Positions 40,466-40,585 of a stretch of 40,585 nucleotides of DNA are shown here, one piece after another. The stretch comes from an uncultured Bacilli bacterium (GTDB lineage: Bacteria > Bacillota_I > Bacilli_A > RF39 > UBA660), in NCBI GenBank assembly GCA_944358815.1, contig CALVRX010000043.1, forward strand, positions 1-40,585, written 5' to 3'. The position numbers and the translations under genes were made by a program. How positions within the stretch are numbered: the stretch's first letter is position 1; every line of letters starts with the position of its first letter. The notes beneath the pieces were generated by a model. It made no database searches, was not told the DNA's origin, and saw nothing but the letters and a program-made list of their open reading frames with translations.

Positions 40466-40585
40466 TGAACCCCGTTTCTTGGACATAGAAACGAGGTTTT
40501 TATATGAGTAAATTAAGTTATGAAGAAAAAATAGAAATATATAAAAAGAGAAAAGCGGGAGAAACGTTAAAAACTTTACAATCTA
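40466..40585 (+). mobile_element. Left end of an IS3-family-like insertion sequence, cut by the window
   Basis: tgaaccccgtttcttggaca (40466-40485) has the TG start, CCC block and TTGGACA end I associate with inverted repeats of IS3/IS150-type elements. It is followed by the start of a transposase OrfA-like gene. The tip also forms a hairpin with agaaacgaggtttt (40487-40500) plus T, which could stop incoming transcription. The right end and target duplication lie outside the window. Confidence 0.65.
40504..40585 (+). CDS. Transposase OrfA-like protein, N-terminal fragment
   Basis: Only 27 codons are inside the window: MSKLSYEEKIEIYKKRKAGE, then TLKTLQS. Helix-rich starts of the form K(L/F)xxEdKixIYxKRKxGE are typical of the HTH_29/IS150 OrfA N terminus, where they form the first DNA-binding helices. 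The start ATG follows the hairpin at the IS tip closely (gagg at 40493-40496 as ribosome site). The frame is open to the window edge. Confidence 0.65.
   Translation, partial: MSKLSYEEKIEIYKKRKAGETLKTLQS

Noticed and set aside
1-40585. CRISPR array or prophage
   Set aside because: No regularly spaced short repeats, cas genes, integrase or phage structural genes are visible. The only phage-like items are the GH25 enzyme and the XRE regulator.

Overview
The window is a stretch of AT-rich chromosome from a low-GC Gram-positive-type bacterium. UGA, UAG and UAA all end genes and Trp is read from UGG, so this is the standard bacterial code and not the Mycoplasma code. Shine-Dalgarno sites of the GGAGG/GAGGTG type, TTGACA/TATAAT promoters, many peptidoglycan enzymes (GH25, LysM amidase, PdaA-like deacetylase) and ymfF/ymfH homologues point to a walled Bacillota, class Bacilli. 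The DUF6273-type surface protein and the many single-pass anchored proteins fit uncultivated gut Bacilli (RF39-like or Erysipelotrichales-like). That placement is an inference.

Layout. 1-5073: tRNA-Asn, gatC-gatA-gatB and aspS, a compact tRNA-dependent amidation module that probably makes Asn-tRNA (and perhaps Gln-tRNA). 5193-8735: a 41-residue ORF, a small membrane protein, tRNA-Ser, an ABC exporter pair behind an operator-like palindrome but without its usual regulator gene, a serine acetyltransferase-like protein and a dTMP kinase-like protein with an apparently leaderless mRNA. 8842-14607: envelope genes (membrane-anchored arylsulfotransferase-like protein, DagK-type lipid kinase, GH25 muramidase, C39-like peptidase). 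14608-16183: an XRE repressor with two operators, a probable antisense RNA and a divergent secreted DUF6273-type protein with a long leader. 16207-23971: tspO, two unknown genes, a 37-residue ORF, deoD, ymfF/ymfH, yigZ and uvrC. 24048-27647: three membrane-anchored envelope proteins (one phosphodiester glycosidase-like, one DUF3048) and an HD-domain hydrolase. 27693-31088: tRNA-Arg, an ORF broken by two in-frame UAG codons, a pentapeptide-repeat protein, a large repeat-bearing membrane protein and a DUF1292-like protein. 31132-36788: guanylate kinase, metallophosphoesterase, amidase with five LysM domains, PdaA-like deacetylase and phosphohexomutase. 36849-40449: an atypical tRNA-Thr, a CmpB-family membrane protein, an unknown protein, an SDR oxidoreductase and a sirtuin. 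40466-40585: the left end of an IS3-family-like insertion sequence cut by the window edge.

Most of the region is housekeeping and envelope biology. The spots most worth a second look are the XRE/antisense/DUF6273 switch (14.6-15.3 kb), the doubly amber-interrupted gene (27.8 kb), the G-x-H-F-K motif placed every 20 residues in the 585-residue protein and repeated at the C terminus of an unlinked membrane protein, the orphan operator upstream of the ABC pair, and the tRNA-Thr with C55 in its T-loop. Intergenic space is small. Terminator hairpins often begin inside the preceding coding sequence, and convergent genes share terminators.
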